Below, piece after piece: positions 8,640 through 17,466 of a stretch of DNA of 64,000 bases; positions within the stretch are counted from its first letter, which is position 1; each line of letters begins with the position of its first letter. A model generated the notes under the pieces. That model saw only the letters and a list, made by a program, of their open reading frames with translations, did no database searches and was not told the origin of the DNA. The stretch covers positions 62,001 to 126,000 of the forward strand of contig NZ_SMTL01000008.1 of assembly GCF_004358025.1 (NCBI RefSeq), in the 5' to 3' direction. The stretch is from Rhizobium deserti. Its GTDB lineage: Bacteria; Pseudomonadota; Alphaproteobacteria; Rhizobiales; Rhizobiaceae. The position numbers were made by a program, and so were the translations under genes.

Positions 8640-9860
8640 TTGGGCACCGATCTCCACGCACCGCTTGGACGGGACCGGCCGGCTGAACGGCGTCGGGCAA
8701 GGAGATGGCCGGTATCTACCTTTTTCGCATGCCTCGGCATTGCCGGGATTTCAGCGCTTTCATTTTACGCCATGCGCGGCGACGACGCTCTGCGTCAGGT
8801 TGCCCCAATACCGGCACCGGACGAGCAAAAGCCGCCTGACGAAGCCTCGGCATCTAGCGACAACCAGACGGCAGGCGCTTCTGACGACAAGACTATTTCA
8901 AGGTCGAACCCGAATTCCGGCGCTCATGTGGAGCGAACTGTCACCGACGACGGGTCCATCGTCACCAAATACACGCCGCGACAGCGGGATGGCGCAGGGC
9001 CGGTTTTAATTGACGCGCAAGGGATTGGTCAGGATCCCCGCATAGCGGCTCAACCCAATGAAGCTTTGCTGGAAGACACACCAAACGGGAAGTTACCGAT
9101 CATAGGTGCCGACGGAATGCGGCCTATGGATCATTATGCGCGGCCCTGGTCTGGCGCCCGCGGAACCCGTATCGCGATCGTGGTTGGGGGACTGGGCCTC
9201 AGCCAGACAGGCACGCAACGCGCCGTGCAGCAATTGCCTCCGTCCATCACGCTTGGCTTTGCATCCACCGGGAACAGCCTTCAGCGATGGATGCAGGAAG
9301 CAAGGCGAACCGGCCATGAAATCTTGCTTCAGGTGCCTTTCGAACCTTTCGACTATCCCGCCAACGATCCGGGTCCCGCCACCTTACTGACCGCAAGTTC
9401 GGCGAAGGACAATCTGACCCGCCTGCACGAGGCGATGGGTCGCATCACCAACTATACCGGCATCATGAACTACCAAGGCGGACGTTATCTGGCAGACATG
9501 AAGGCTCTGGAGCCCGTTCTGCGTGATATCGGCAAGCGGGGCTTGCTGTTTCTCGATGACGGCAGTTCGGCTCAATCGAAAAGCGGAACGATTGCCGACG
9601 CCGTCAACCTCCCGCATTCCTTCGCAGACATGACGCTCGACGGACAGATGCAGACCAGTGAAATCCTGAAGAAACTCGATGAACTGGAGCGGATTGCCGA
9701 CCGCCGCGGCACCGCGATCGGTGTTGCCTCTGCTTTCGATGAAAGCGTTGCTGCGATAAAGCAATGGAGCGAGGAGGCTTCCCAACGCGGTATCGAAATC
9801 GTTGGTGTCTCCGCTCTGGCTCGTGAAAGCCTCAAGGCTGCCGATGGAGGATCGAGGTGA
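8640..9860 (+). CDS. Divergent polysaccharide deacetylase family protein (YibQ/DUF610)
   Basis: Envelope protein of the YibQ-like divergent polysaccharide deacetylase family; the true substrate is not established. A TTG at 8640 (GGAA six bases upstream) gives x-G-T-D-L-H-A-P-L-G, which I recall as the usual rhizobial N-terminus; the in-frame ATG at 8592 lies in a hairpin with no ribosome-binding site. 406 residues from TTG. One transmembrane segment at ~22-40 (VSTFFACLGIAGISALSFYA), a low-complexity linker, then the deacetylase-like barrel: IAIVVGGLGLSQTGT at ~175, FEPFDYPANDPGP, NYQGGRYLAD, and LFLDDGSS. It sits with ctpA and overlaps rppH by 4 bases. Confidence 0.88.
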   Translation: MGTDLHAPLGRDRPAERRRARRWPVSTFFACLGIAGISALSFYAMRGDDALRQVAPIPAPDEQKPPDEASASSDNQTAGASDDKTISRSNPNSGAHVERTVTDDGSIVTKYTPRQRDGAGPVLIDAQGIGQDPRIAAQPNEALLEDTPNGKLPIIGADGMRPMDHYARPWSGARGTRIAIVVGGLGLSQTGTQRAVQQLPPSITLGFASTGNSLQRWMQEARRTGHEILLQVPFEPFDYPANDPGPATLLTASSAKDNLTRLHEAMGRITNYTGIMNYQGGRYLADMKALEPVLRDIGKRGLLFLDDGSSAQSKSGTIADAVNLPHSFADMTLDGQMQTSEILKKLDELERIADRRGTAIGVASAFDESVAAIKQWSEEASQRGIEIVGVSALARESLKAADGGSR

Positions 9861-10393
9861 CGATGAAGAAAGCTCTGCCGATGAAGGCTGAAGATTTGCC
9901 CTATCGCCCCTGCGTCGGCGTCATGGTCCTGAACAGCGAAGGTCTCGTCTGGGCGGGACGGCGCATCAGCGAAGGCAATTCAGAATATGACGGCTCCCCG
10001 CAGCTATGGCAGATGCCGCAAGGGGGCATCGACAAGGGCGAAGATCCGTTGAAGGCGGCTTACCGGGAGCTTTACGAGGAAACCGGTATTCGGTCTGTGT
10101 CGCTCCTGGCGCAATCGCGCGACTGGATCAACTACGATCTGCCTGCGCACCTGATCGGCATCGGGTTAAAAGGAAAATATCGCGGACAGACCCAGCGCTG
10201 GTTCGCTTTCCGCTTCGAAGGAGATGAAAGCGAGATTGCAATCAATCCGCCGCCGGGCGGCCATGAAGCAGAGTTCGATGCGTGGGAGTGGAAGCCAATG
10301 ACTGCGCTTCCGGGTCTCATCGTGCCGTTCAAGCGCGCGGTCTATGATCAGGTGGTAAACGAATTCGCACATCTGGCAAAGCCGGTAAGCTGA
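9857..10393 (+). CDS. rppH: RNA pyrophosphohydrolase
   Basis: Nudix hydrolase that converts 5'-triphosphate (or diphosphate) mRNA ends to monophosphate and so triggers decay. The Nudix box is complete: GGIDKGEDP then REL-YEETG at about residues 56-78. Flanking PYRPCVGVMVLN and LWQMPQ are RppH/Ap4A-hydrolase type. The start is GTG 9857 in a GTGA overlap with the preceding gene, with GGAGG upstream; ATG 9863 is an alternative. 178 residues. A bidirectional terminator follows. Confidence 0.94.
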   Translation: MTMKKALPMKAEDLPYRPCVGVMVLNSEGLVWAGRRISEGNSEYDGSPQLWQMPQGGIDKGEDPLKAAYRELYEETGIRSVSLLAQSRDWINYDLPAHLIGIGLKGKYRGQTQRWFAFRFEGDESEIAINPPPGGHEAEFDAWEWKPMTALPGLIVPFKRAVYDQVVNEFAHLAKPVS

Positions 10394-10451
10394 GGCTTAT
10401 CTCTTGCGCCTGGGGCGTCCTAGGGGTTTTCTCGTCAACTCAAGGTATTTG

Positions 10452-10480
10452 AAAGCCCGCGGAGTAATTCCGCGGGCTTT
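10452..10480. terminator. Bidirectional terminator between rppH and bfr
   Basis: Perfect 12-bp stem AAAGCCCGCGGA / TCCGCGGGCTTT with a 5-base loop. The A-rich and T-rich stem ends let it work for both convergent transcripts. Confidence 0.85.
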
Positions 10481-10489
10481 AGGGTATGG

Positions 10490-10975
10490 TTATTCTGCCG
10501 AGTCGGCGGATTCAGCGTTGAGCTGCCCGTAACGCTCTTCGCCGATCTTTGCGAGGAGATCCAGCTGGGTTTCGAGGAAGTCGATATGACCTTCCTCATC
10601 CATCAGGAGCTGTTCGAAAAGCTTCATGGAGACATAGTCTCCGGCGGCATGACAGATATCACGCGAGGCTTTGTAAGCCGTACGGGCATCGTATTCCCCG
10701 GCCAGGTCGGCTTCCAGAACTTCCTTGACATTCTGGCCAATGCGCAGCGGCGCAAGGGTCTGAAGGTTGGGATGGCCTTCCAGGAAGATGATGCGATCGA
10801 TGAGACGATCCGCATGATGCATTTCCTCGATCGACTCCGCCCGCTCCTTCTTTGCAAGCTTCGTATAGCCCCAGTCAGCCAGCAACCGGTAATGCAACCA
10901 GTACTGATTAACGGCGCCGAGCTCGAGGAATAGTGCCTCGTTAAGCCGCTCGATGACCTTTAAGTCGCCTTTCAA
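10490..10975 (-). CDS. bfr: Bacterioferritin
   Basis: Haem-containing iron-storage ferritin, 24-mer with ferroxidase centres. 161 residues starting M-K-G-D-L-K-V-I-E-R-L-N. Ferroxidase ligands are recognisable: E in LFLELGAVNQYWLH, E-x-x-H in ESIEEMHHAD, and E-x-x-H in DEEGHIDFLE. The haem-ligand Met region lies in the same second helix. The start codon is TTG (revcomp of 10973-10975) with CAGGAGAG upstream, and it lies inside the 3' end of the bfd-like gene (35-base overlap), so translation is probably coupled. Iron-dependent regulation is likely but no clear operator is visible. Confidence 0.96.
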   Translation of the reverse strand: MKGDLKVIERLNEALFLELGAVNQYWLHYRLLADWGYTKLAKKERAESIEEMHHADRLIDRIIFLEGHPNLQTLAPLRIGQNVKEVLEADLAGEYDARTAYKASRDICHAAGDYVSMKLFEQLLMDEEGHIDFLETQLDLLAKIGEERYGQLNAESADSAE

Positions 10976-11279
10976 TGTCCGCTCTCCTGTTTTCCTCGTG
11001 GAATTCTTTCAGGCGGGACATATAAACGACAACCTCAGCTTCCGTCGAGTGTCGATGGGCGTGATATTCCTCGGTTGTACGGATAATCAAGTCGACGACA
11101 TTGGGAAAGCATCCGCAGCAGCGGCCACGCTTGGCCATGGCGTGATACACTTTGACCGGAACAATCAATTGCCAACAGTCCTCATCCAGAAGCTGGATGA
11201 TCGTGTCGCGGATTTCCTTATCAGTAATGTAATTGCAGCTACAAACCAGCATTCTCGGACGATCCGGAAAGATGAGCAT
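10941..11279 (-). CDS. bfd: (2Fe-2S)-binding bacterioferritin-associated ferredoxin
   Basis: Small [2Fe-2S] protein that reduces iron in bacterioferritin and helps release it. 112 residues from ATG 11279 (AAGGGG upstream). The four cysteine ligands are clear: C-S-C-N near residue 12 and R-C-C-G-C near 52, matching the C-x-C ... C-x-x-C pattern of Bfd. It extends ~45 residues past the usual Bfd core with a charged helical tail (EFHEENRRADIERR). It is directly upstream of and overlapping bfr, which supports the assignment. Confidence 0.88.
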   Translation of the reverse strand: MLIFPDRPRMLVCSCNYITDKEIRDTIIQLLDEDCWQLIVPVKVYHAMAKRGRCCGCFPNVVDLIIRTTEEYHAHRHSTEAEVVVYMSRLKEFHEENRRADIERRLKGHRAA

Positions 11280-11463
11280 TGGTATCCCCTTTTTTAGAAA
11301 GGAGACCGGTTCTGTCAAGAAAAAATCGCATGCCACGGTTCACGGCTTGATGAGCGAGACAGGATGTCGCGCCCGGGACGGGTCTCAGCCGTTCAGAAAT
11401 TCCATGAGACAGAAGCTGACATGGATTGAAGCCTGCTTTTCATCTCCGGCTCCGCGCGACGCA
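11280..11463. other. Spacer between dnaE2 and bfd
   Basis: 184 bases with no gene I can support. It must contain the bfd promoter. TTAGAA at 11294-11299 followed by TTCTGT is only loosely reminiscent of an Irr (ICE) operator. Confidence 0.4.
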
Positions 11464-14400
11464 TCAGTGGAAGTTTCGGCCCTTCGGCATGACCTGCCCT
11501 GGTTGTTGATCCGATAGGAGATCCAAAGTGTCTGTAGGCTGTGGCCGGGCAGCCTCGGCCGGTCGCCGGCGCTCCGGTCGCCAGGAACCGCCGCCGCTTT
11601 GCAGTGTCTCATCCGAGCGCGGCGATGCTGCAAAGCGTCGGGCTTCCTTTTGCAACAGGCCCAGCATCGACGTGATGTCTTCGATATGCTCTACGACCGT
11701 ATGGACCACACCACTCTGGCTCTGCAGCCGGCCGCGGATCTTAACGAGGCGCGCGCCCATCACCACGGGCCGGTATTGTTCAAAGATCTTCGGCCAGACG
11801 ATGGCGTTTGCCACTCCCGTTTCGTCTTCCAAAGTCATGAAGATGACGCCCCGGGCAGATCCTGGCCTTTGGCGGACGAGAACTAGGCCGCCGATCGTAA
11901 CCCTCTGCCCATTGGCGATCGTCAGCAAGTTAACGCTGCGGGTAATCCCCATAGCTTCCATTTCCGGGCGCAAGAAGGAAACCGGGTGCCCCTTCAGCGA
12001 CAAGGAAAGATAGCGATAATCCTCAATCACCTCTTCTCCCGGCAGCATCATGGGCAACTCGGCCTTTGCTTCGGGCCTGAGATCAGAGCCAGACGCGGCG
12101 TCGAAGAGCGTCGGATTGTCGGTTTTGGCCTTGATATCCAGGCCACGCACTGCCCAGAGCGCCTCACGCCGCGATAGCCCCATGCTGCCGAAGCTATCCG
12201 CATCGGCCAGCCGCTCGAGATCCAATTTGTCGAGGCCCGATCGGATCCAGAGATCATGCACGGAGCTGTATCCGAGCTGACGATTGGCAATCAGCCTCCC
12301 AACCACATCTTTTTCGGCCAAGCCCTTGATCTGCCGAAAACCCAGACGCACCGCATGAGAGGTCCTGATGACGTCCCGCATGGAGCCGTGGCGCCTGTCG
12401 ATCATCCTTGCGTCGAAGGGTGCCTGTTCCAGTGTGCAGTCCCAATCGGAGTGGTTGATGTCGACCGGCAGGATCATTGTGCCATGCTCACGCGCATCGC
12501 GGATCAGCTGTGCCGGAGCATAGAACCCCATGGGCTGGGAGTTCAGAAGGGCGGCGCAGAATATATCGGGATAATAGGTCTTGATCCAGGATGAGGCATA
12601 GACGAGGAGGGCAAAGGAGGCCGCATGGCTTTCCGGAAAGCCATATTCGGCAAAGCCTTCGATCTGACTGAAACATTGCTTGGCAAAATTTTCCTGGTAG
12701 CCATTGTCCAGCATGCCCTTGATGAAATCGAGCCTGAACTCATTGACGCGACCGGAGCGCTTGAACGTGGCCATGGAGCGACGCAGCCGGTCGGCTTTTT
12801 CAGGAGGAAAGCCTGCACCGGTGATAGCGATCTGCATCGCCTGCTCCTGAAACAGCGGAACACCGAACGTTCGCTCCAGCACATCCTTCAGTTCCGGCTT
12901 CTCATACCTGATTTTTCCGCCCTTGTTCCGGATCTCCCGACGCTTGAGATAGGGATGGACCATATCACCCTGGATCGGGCCGGGCCGCACGATCGCGACC
13001 TCGATGACAAGATCATAGAACTCTCGTGGCCTCAGCCTTGGCAACATGCTCATCTGTGCCCGGCTTTCGATCTGGAAGACGCCCACTGTGTCTGCGCGGC
13101 AGATCATGTCATAGACATTCTGGTCCTTGTGCTTCTGCATGAGACTGTCCAGTGTCTCTTCCCGGCCGTAGTGAAGCCGCATCATCTCGAACGCCTTTCT
13201 GAGACAGGTCAGCATGCCGAGTGCGAGGACATCGATCTTCAGCAGGTTCAGCGTATCGAGATCATCCTTGTCCCACTCGATCATGTAGCGCCCGGGCATG
13301 GCGGTTTTCATGATCGGCACCACTTCGTCGAGGCGGTCGCGGGTGATCAGGAAGCCACCCACATGCTGGGTCAGATGGCGGGGGAATCCCATCAACTGCT
13401 TGGCATGGGCAATGACCTTGCTTGTCAGGGGATCGGAGATATCGAGACCCGCGACCTTGGCCTCGCGTTCGGAAAGGCCATCCTCGGACCAGCCCCAGAC
13501 GGTGCTCGAAAGGGCAGCCTGCACATCTTCGGAAAGACCGAATGCCTTGGCCACTTCACGGCCGGCCATACGCGTTCGGTAGCTGGTGACGGCCGCCGTC
13601 AGTCCCGCATGCCGATAGCCGTAATGCTCATAGATATACTGAATAACCTCTTCCCGCCGCGCATGCTCGAAATCCACATCGATATCGGGCGGTTCATTGC
13701 GCTCCGTCGAGATGAAGCGAGCGAAGAGCAGCTTGGTCGAGGTCGGATCGACAGAGGTAATGCCGAGACAATAGCAGACGGTCGAATTTGCAGCCGATCC
13801 CCGCCCTTGGCACAGGATCTTCAGCACATGGCGAGCATGCCAGACGATATGGCGGACCGTCAGGAAATAGGGTTCATAGCCCATCTCCTCGATGAGATCG
13901 AGTTCATACCGGATCTGGCTTGAGACCTCGGCGGGTATTTCATCCGGATACCGGTCTGCCGCCCCTTGCCATGTCAGCCGCTCCAGGGTTTGGGAGACCG
14001 TCTCCCCTGCAATGCTTTCATCCGGATAATTATGGCTGATCTCCTCAAGCGAAAACTGCAGCCGCTTGAAGAATCGCTCTGTATTGGCGATGGCATCGGG
14101 ATAATGTTTGAAGAGACGCGCCATCTCCGCTGCATTCTTGATGTGCCGCTCTCCATTCGGCGCTAAACGAAAACCTGCTTCCTGGATTGTTACATGTTCG
14201 CGGATGGCAGTGACGACATCCGATAAGGAACGTCGCCCAGGAAGGTGAAAGAGCGGCAAATTGGTTGCGATCAGCGGCAGGCGGTTGCGCCTGGCCAAAT
14301 GAGCGAAGCTTGCAAAAACAAAACTGTCGCGGCCGTCATAGGTTGGCGCCAGCGCGAGATAGATATCCTTGCGGAAGCGTTTTCGATAACGGTCCAGTTG

Positions 14401-14898
14401 CTTATCCAGCAAGGCCAGATAACTGCCATCCTCCGCCCGGCCTGGATCCGGCAATAGGGCAAGCATCATCTCGTCGCCCCATTCCAGAAAATCCCATTCC
14501 TCCAGGAGACAGGAGCCTTTTTCCGTCCTCAGATTTCCCCGGCTCAAAAGGCGGCAAAGATTAGCCCAGCCTTTCCGGTTGCGGGGATAGGCCAGGACAT
14601 CCGGCGTATCGTCGGAAAAGACCAGCCGCGCTCCTGGATGAAACGCGCATGCGGGGAAAGCTTCCTCCTCGTCTTGCCCCCTGCCCTTTTGTTGCTGGCG
14701 CTCCCAAGCCTCCTTCATCTGGCGGACCTGATTATGGGCGCGAACAACCCCGGCCACGGAATTGCTGTCGGCAACGCCCAAGCCGGCAAGGCCGAGGACA
14801 CTTGCGGCGACAATCATCTCTTCAGGTCTTGCAGCCCCCTCCAGGAAGGAGAAGTTGGTCTTGGCACCGATCTCGTAAAAACTTGGTACGTCGCTCAT
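11464..14898 (-). CDS. dnaE2: Error-prone DNA polymerase DnaE2 (ImuC)
   Basis: Catalytic polymerase of the SOS mutasome, which with ImuA and ImuB carries out translesion synthesis. 1144 residues: PHP domain at the N-terminus (K-T-N-F-S-F-L-E-G-A near 14), polymerase palm with PPDIDVDFEHARREEV (~400, acidic catalytic residues) and CQGRGSAANS (~375), helix-hairpin region, OB-fold (GLVLVRQRPGSARGVIF at ~1000) and the conserved DnaE2 C-terminus V-M-P-K-G-R-N-F-H. The ATG overlaps the TGA of the ancestral imuB frame (ATGA), implying coupled translation that the imuB frameshift now disturbs. Intact throughout. Confidence 0.96.
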   Translation of the reverse strand: MSDVPSFYEIGAKTNFSFLEGAARPEEMIVAASVLGLAGLGVADSNSVAGVVRAHNQVRQMKEAWERQQQKGRGQDEEEAFPACAFHPGARLVFSDDTPDVLAYPRNRKGWANLCRLLSRGNLRTEKGSCLLEEWDFLEWGDEMMLALLPDPGRAEDGSYLALLDKQLDRYRKRFRKDIYLALAPTYDGRDSFVFASFAHLARRNRLPLIATNLPLFHLPGRRSLSDVVTAIREHVTIQEAGFRLAPNGERHIKNAAEMARLFKHYPDAIANTERFFKRLQFSLEEISHNYPDESIAGETVSQTLERLTWQGAADRYPDEIPAEVSSQIRYELDLIEEMGYEPYFLTVRHIVWHARHVLKILCQGRGSAANSTVCYCLGITSVDPTSTKLLFARFISTERNEPPDIDVDFEHARREEVIQYIYEHYGYRHAGLTAAVTSYRTRMAGREVAKAFGLSEDVQAALSSTVWGWSEDGLSEREAKVAGLDISDPLTSKVIAHAKQLMGFPRHLTQHVGGFLITRDRLDEVVPIMKTAMPGRYMIEWDKDDLDTLNLLKIDVLALGMLTCLRKAFEMMRLHYGREETLDSLMQKHKDQNVYDMICRADTVGVFQIESRAQMSMLPRLRPREFYDLVIEVAIVRPGPIQGDMVHPYLKRREIRNKGGKIRYEKPELKDVLERTFGVPLFQEQAMQIAITGAGFPPEKADRLRRSMATFKRSGRVNEFRLDFIKGMLDNGYQENFAKQCFSQIEGFAEYGFPESHAASFALLVYASSWIKTYYPDIFCAALLNSQPMGFYAPAQLIRDAREHGTMILPVDINHSDWDCTLEQAPFDARMIDRRHGSMRDVIRTSHAVRLGFRQIKGLAEKDVVGRLIANRQLGYSSVHDLWIRSGLDKLDLERLADADSFGSMGLSRREALWAVRGLDIKAKTDNPTLFDAASGSDLRPEAKAELPMMLPGEEVIEDYRYLSLSLKGHPVSFLRPEMEAMGITRSVNLLTIANGQRVTIGGLVLVRQRPGSARGVIFMTLEDETGVANAIVWPKIFEQYRPVVMGARLVKIRGRLQSQSGVVHTVVEHIEDITSMLGLLQKEARRFAASPRSDETLQSGGGSWRPERRRPAEAARPQPTDTLDLLSDQQPGQVMPKGRNFH

Positions 14899-16510
14899 GC
14901 GAAGATACCATGAACCCGCCAGGCTGGAGCTGGATTACCGCGATTGTAATGGCCTTTGCGGAACACCCAAAACCTGCGGCCAGCTTCGCTTTCCAGGCGA
15001 AAATAATCCCGCTCTTCCACATCCTTCTCATCAAGCCACCATTCGGGCGAAATCCGTTCCGGGCCCTCGGCACGCACGACTTCATGAACAATCCGGCGCC
15101 AGCGAAAACGCTGCGGAGGCCCGTCCGGCACGGTTGCGGCAAAGGCCTCCATGGGTTCGGGATAACGGAGAGCCGCAATGGCCGGCTGGTCTTCGGCAGG
15201 AAGGCAAAAATCTCGTCGACCTTTTGCTTTACCGTCCAGAATGCAATGGCCGGCATGAAGACTTCCGCACGTTCGGGAATATGGCTTTGCCGCAGTTCGG
15301 CCACCTGCAAACAATCTGCACCCAAGCGGGCGGAAACCCGATCAACGAAATCCGCAAGCGAAACCGTGCTCTGGTGTTGGCCGGTAAAATCATTTTGGGA
15401 CGCTTTGAATGCCTCGTGCTGCAGCACGTTGAGCCGCAGAAGCTCGAATCCGTAACCGGCATCCAGATCATCCTGCACAGCGCTCAGACGTTCGGAAAAC
15501 AGGCCAGCGATGCGTTTCGGATCCCGCAAGGGCTGTGAGGCGCCGGCACGGATGCGAAAAACCCGACCGTCGACCCGAAACAGCACCAGTTCAAATATGC
15601 GCCCTCCGGCCCCACGCTTTTCCAGTCCGGAGGTCAGAGAAGCGGCGATCTGGCCTGTGAGATGAAGGATGTGCTCTTCCGCCTCGACCGGTTCGGCAAG
15701 ACGTCGCTCGGCTGAAAGGGCAGCAACTGGACGCCGGGGTGAAATTGCCTCCTCATTGGCTCCCAAGGCCTGATCAAGCCGAAGCAGGAGATAGGCGCCA
15801 AACCGGCGTGCCAAAGGTGCGCGAGGCAGACGTAATAGGTCTGTAACACGCTTCAAGCCCAGCTTATGAAGCGAAGAAATGGTTGTTTCATCGACGCGAA
15901 GGGCATCCACCGGCAGCGGCGCCAGCACGTCCTGCGTCTTATCTTCGGCAATCACTCCGCCCGGGCCGTACCGACAGGCTGCCCAGGACAGGCCGGGCGA
16001 GGAGGAAATAGCGCCCCGGGCATCGAACCCCATCTGGAGCAGCCTATCCAGCACTTCCTTCAGCAAAGCATCTTCACCACCAAACAGGTGTGCACAGCCA
16101 CTGATATCGAGAAACAATCCGTCACGACCATCCAGGGCCACAAGCGGCGTATAGCGATCGCACCAGTCTGCAATGGCTTCAAGAAGCACGAGGTCAGCGG
16201 CTTCGTCCTCCTCCACCACATCAATTTTTGGATACATGGCGCGCGCCTCCGCCAAGCCCTGTCCCCGCTTCAGGCCCAGACCCTCCGCCGGCTCGTCCAG
16301 CGCGGTCAGCCGCATAGCATTGGCGCGCCGTCCGGCACAAAGGATCGGCGGGTGCTCAGGACGCTCTTTCAAACGCCAAGACAGTCCCCATAGCCGGCGG
16401 GCGATCCTGTCTGTCGGCAAGTGCAGGAATGCCAGCGCCAGAATGCGCTGCCGGCTTGGGGCGAGAGAAAGCCTCTCCTGTTTGGCGGACGAGGGAAAAT
16501 TGACGGTCAC
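14895..16510 (-). pseudogene. imuB: imuB, Y-family-like mutasome protein with a 3' frameshift
   Basis: ImuB is a catalytically inactive Y-family polymerase relative that docks ImuA and DnaE2 onto the beta clamp. From GTG 16510 the frame reads LALAFLHLPTDR, LDISGCAHLFGGE, and HIPERAEVFMPA, as expected for ImuB. The family C-terminus (PEPMEAF, VPDGPPQRFRWRR, GPERISPEWW, RDYFRLE, GRRFWVFR, HGIFA) lies in the -1 frame and ends at TGA 14895-14897, which overlaps the dnaE2 ATG. The region totals 1616 bases, one short of a multiple of three. Conserved R-P-L-R-L in the first frame and P-E-P in the second place the lost base near 15165-15180. Unless corrected, translation continues to a stop at 14822 inside dnaE2 with ~115 unrelated residues. 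Confidence 0.85.
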
Positions 16511-17294
16511 GGCTGTTCCACTCCAGAAGAAAGGAGAGCGGAGCCGGGTTGCGGCTCTTCTCCAGGGTGAGTCGGAAAACAGGATGGCCGATGCTGCCGC
16601 CAAGCACGGATCCATCCAAAAGACGCCGCTCGGAAGCCGGCGCCGGTTCGGCAAGAAAGCGGAGAAGAGCACTACTCGCCTCTTCCTCCGCCGCATGCCG
16701 CAGAATGAAAAGCGGCCGCCCCGCCGCCTTCGTCCTGAGGCTCAGTCTTCGGCTTTCGGTAAGGCCGAAATGTTTGAGATTGCCGCGGATTTCCAGGATG
16801 GTTGCGGAAATTGCCCCGCTGGCGACCGCCGCTTCCGCAATCCACAAGGCATCTTCGAGCTTGCGAGGCGAAGCGAAGAGAACATCCCTTGTCTCCAAGC
16901 CAAATTGCCGCAAACCACAGGCGTTGGGAATGCCCGCTTCCTGCGTCGCAAAGACGTCGCTGATCCATAGAAGCGGTGCTTCGCCGGTATCTTTTGCTTT
17001 GATATAAGCGGCCAGCGAAAGAACAAATCCGCTTGCCGCACCGGCATCTCCCATAAGGAGGCTTCGGATCTCGGTCAGGGCGTCGAGCGGCAAGCCACCT
17101 TCCAAAGCGTCATCCATGGACGCGATGCCAAATGGAAGACGAGAATGGAGGGACTTGGCTTCCTGCCCTTCAGGAACGATAGCCGACCTTGCTTGCTCTG
17201 CGGCAGCAAGCGCCGGTACAGGCTTTCCTTCCAATCTGGCGATCTGTTCGCGCAGGGCAAAAAGCGTCTCCTGCGCCGTGGCACCAGGGGCCAT
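16356..17294 (-). CDS. imuA: SOS mutasome protein ImuA
   Basis: RecA/SulA-like accessory protein of the ImuA-ImuB-DnaE2 translesion system. 312 residues from ATG 17294 with GGAGC seven bases upstream. Features: FGIASMDDALEGGLPLDALTEI (~58-79, the RecA-like start of the core), PLLWISD, GLRQFGLETRDVLF, LRHAAEEEASSALLRF. The 3' end (TVLAFERAS) overlaps imuB by about 155 bases in another frame. A perfect LexA box lies 23 bases upstream, so the whole imuA-imuB-dnaE2 unit should be DNA-damage inducible. Confidence 0.88.
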   Translation of the reverse strand: MAPGATAQETLFALREQIARLEGKPVPALAAAEQARSAIVPEGQEAKSLHSRLPFGIASMDDALEGGLPLDALTEIRSLLMGDAGAASGFVLSLAAYIKAKDTGEAPLLWISDVFATQEAGIPNACGLRQFGLETRDVLFASPRKLEDALWIAEAAVASGAISATILEIRGNLKHFGLTESRRLSLRTKAAGRPLFILRHAAEEEASSALLRFLAEPAPASERRLLDGSVLGGSIGHPVFRLTLEKSRNPAPLSFLLEWNSRDRQFSLVRQTGEAFSRPKPAAHSGAGIPALADRQDRPPAMGTVLAFERAS

Positions 17295-17316
17295 GGCGTC
17301 AGCTCCATTCTTATAT

Positions 17317-17331
17317 GTTCACTTTATGTTC
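17317..17331 (-). promoter_or_regulatory. LexA (SOS) box upstream of imuA
   Basis: GTTC-N7-GTTC on the + strand (GAAC-N7-GAAC toward imuA). This direct repeat with a 7-base spacer is the established alphaproteobacterial LexA operator, and its position 23 bases before the imuA ATG suits a repressor site at the promoter or early leader. Confidence 0.88.
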
Positions 17332-17466
17332 CTATGAATTCCAGAGGCCGCCAAAAGAGTCAACAGCCGCTCCAAAGGAATCTTTTCCTTCAGCGATAGC
17401 GCAATGATTCTTCTCTCGAAAAAAATCGCTGCAGGTACTATATGGGCGTGACCGGAAGGAGAGCCC

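Noticed and set aside
11290..11320. Possible Irr/ICE iron operator upstream of bfd
   Set aside because: TTAGAA and TTCTGT are separated by ten bases and do not form the expected TTTAGAA-N3-TTCTAAA arrangement.
12625..13923. 432-codon open frame antisense to dnaE2
   Set aside because: Lies wholly within an intact polymerase gene and shows no recognisable domain.
15200..15230. Programmed -1 frameshifting at a T5 run in imuB
   Set aside because: No X-XXY-YYZ heptamer in the correct frame and no clear stimulatory structure; family residues R-P-L-R-L after the run argue that the shift lies further downstream.
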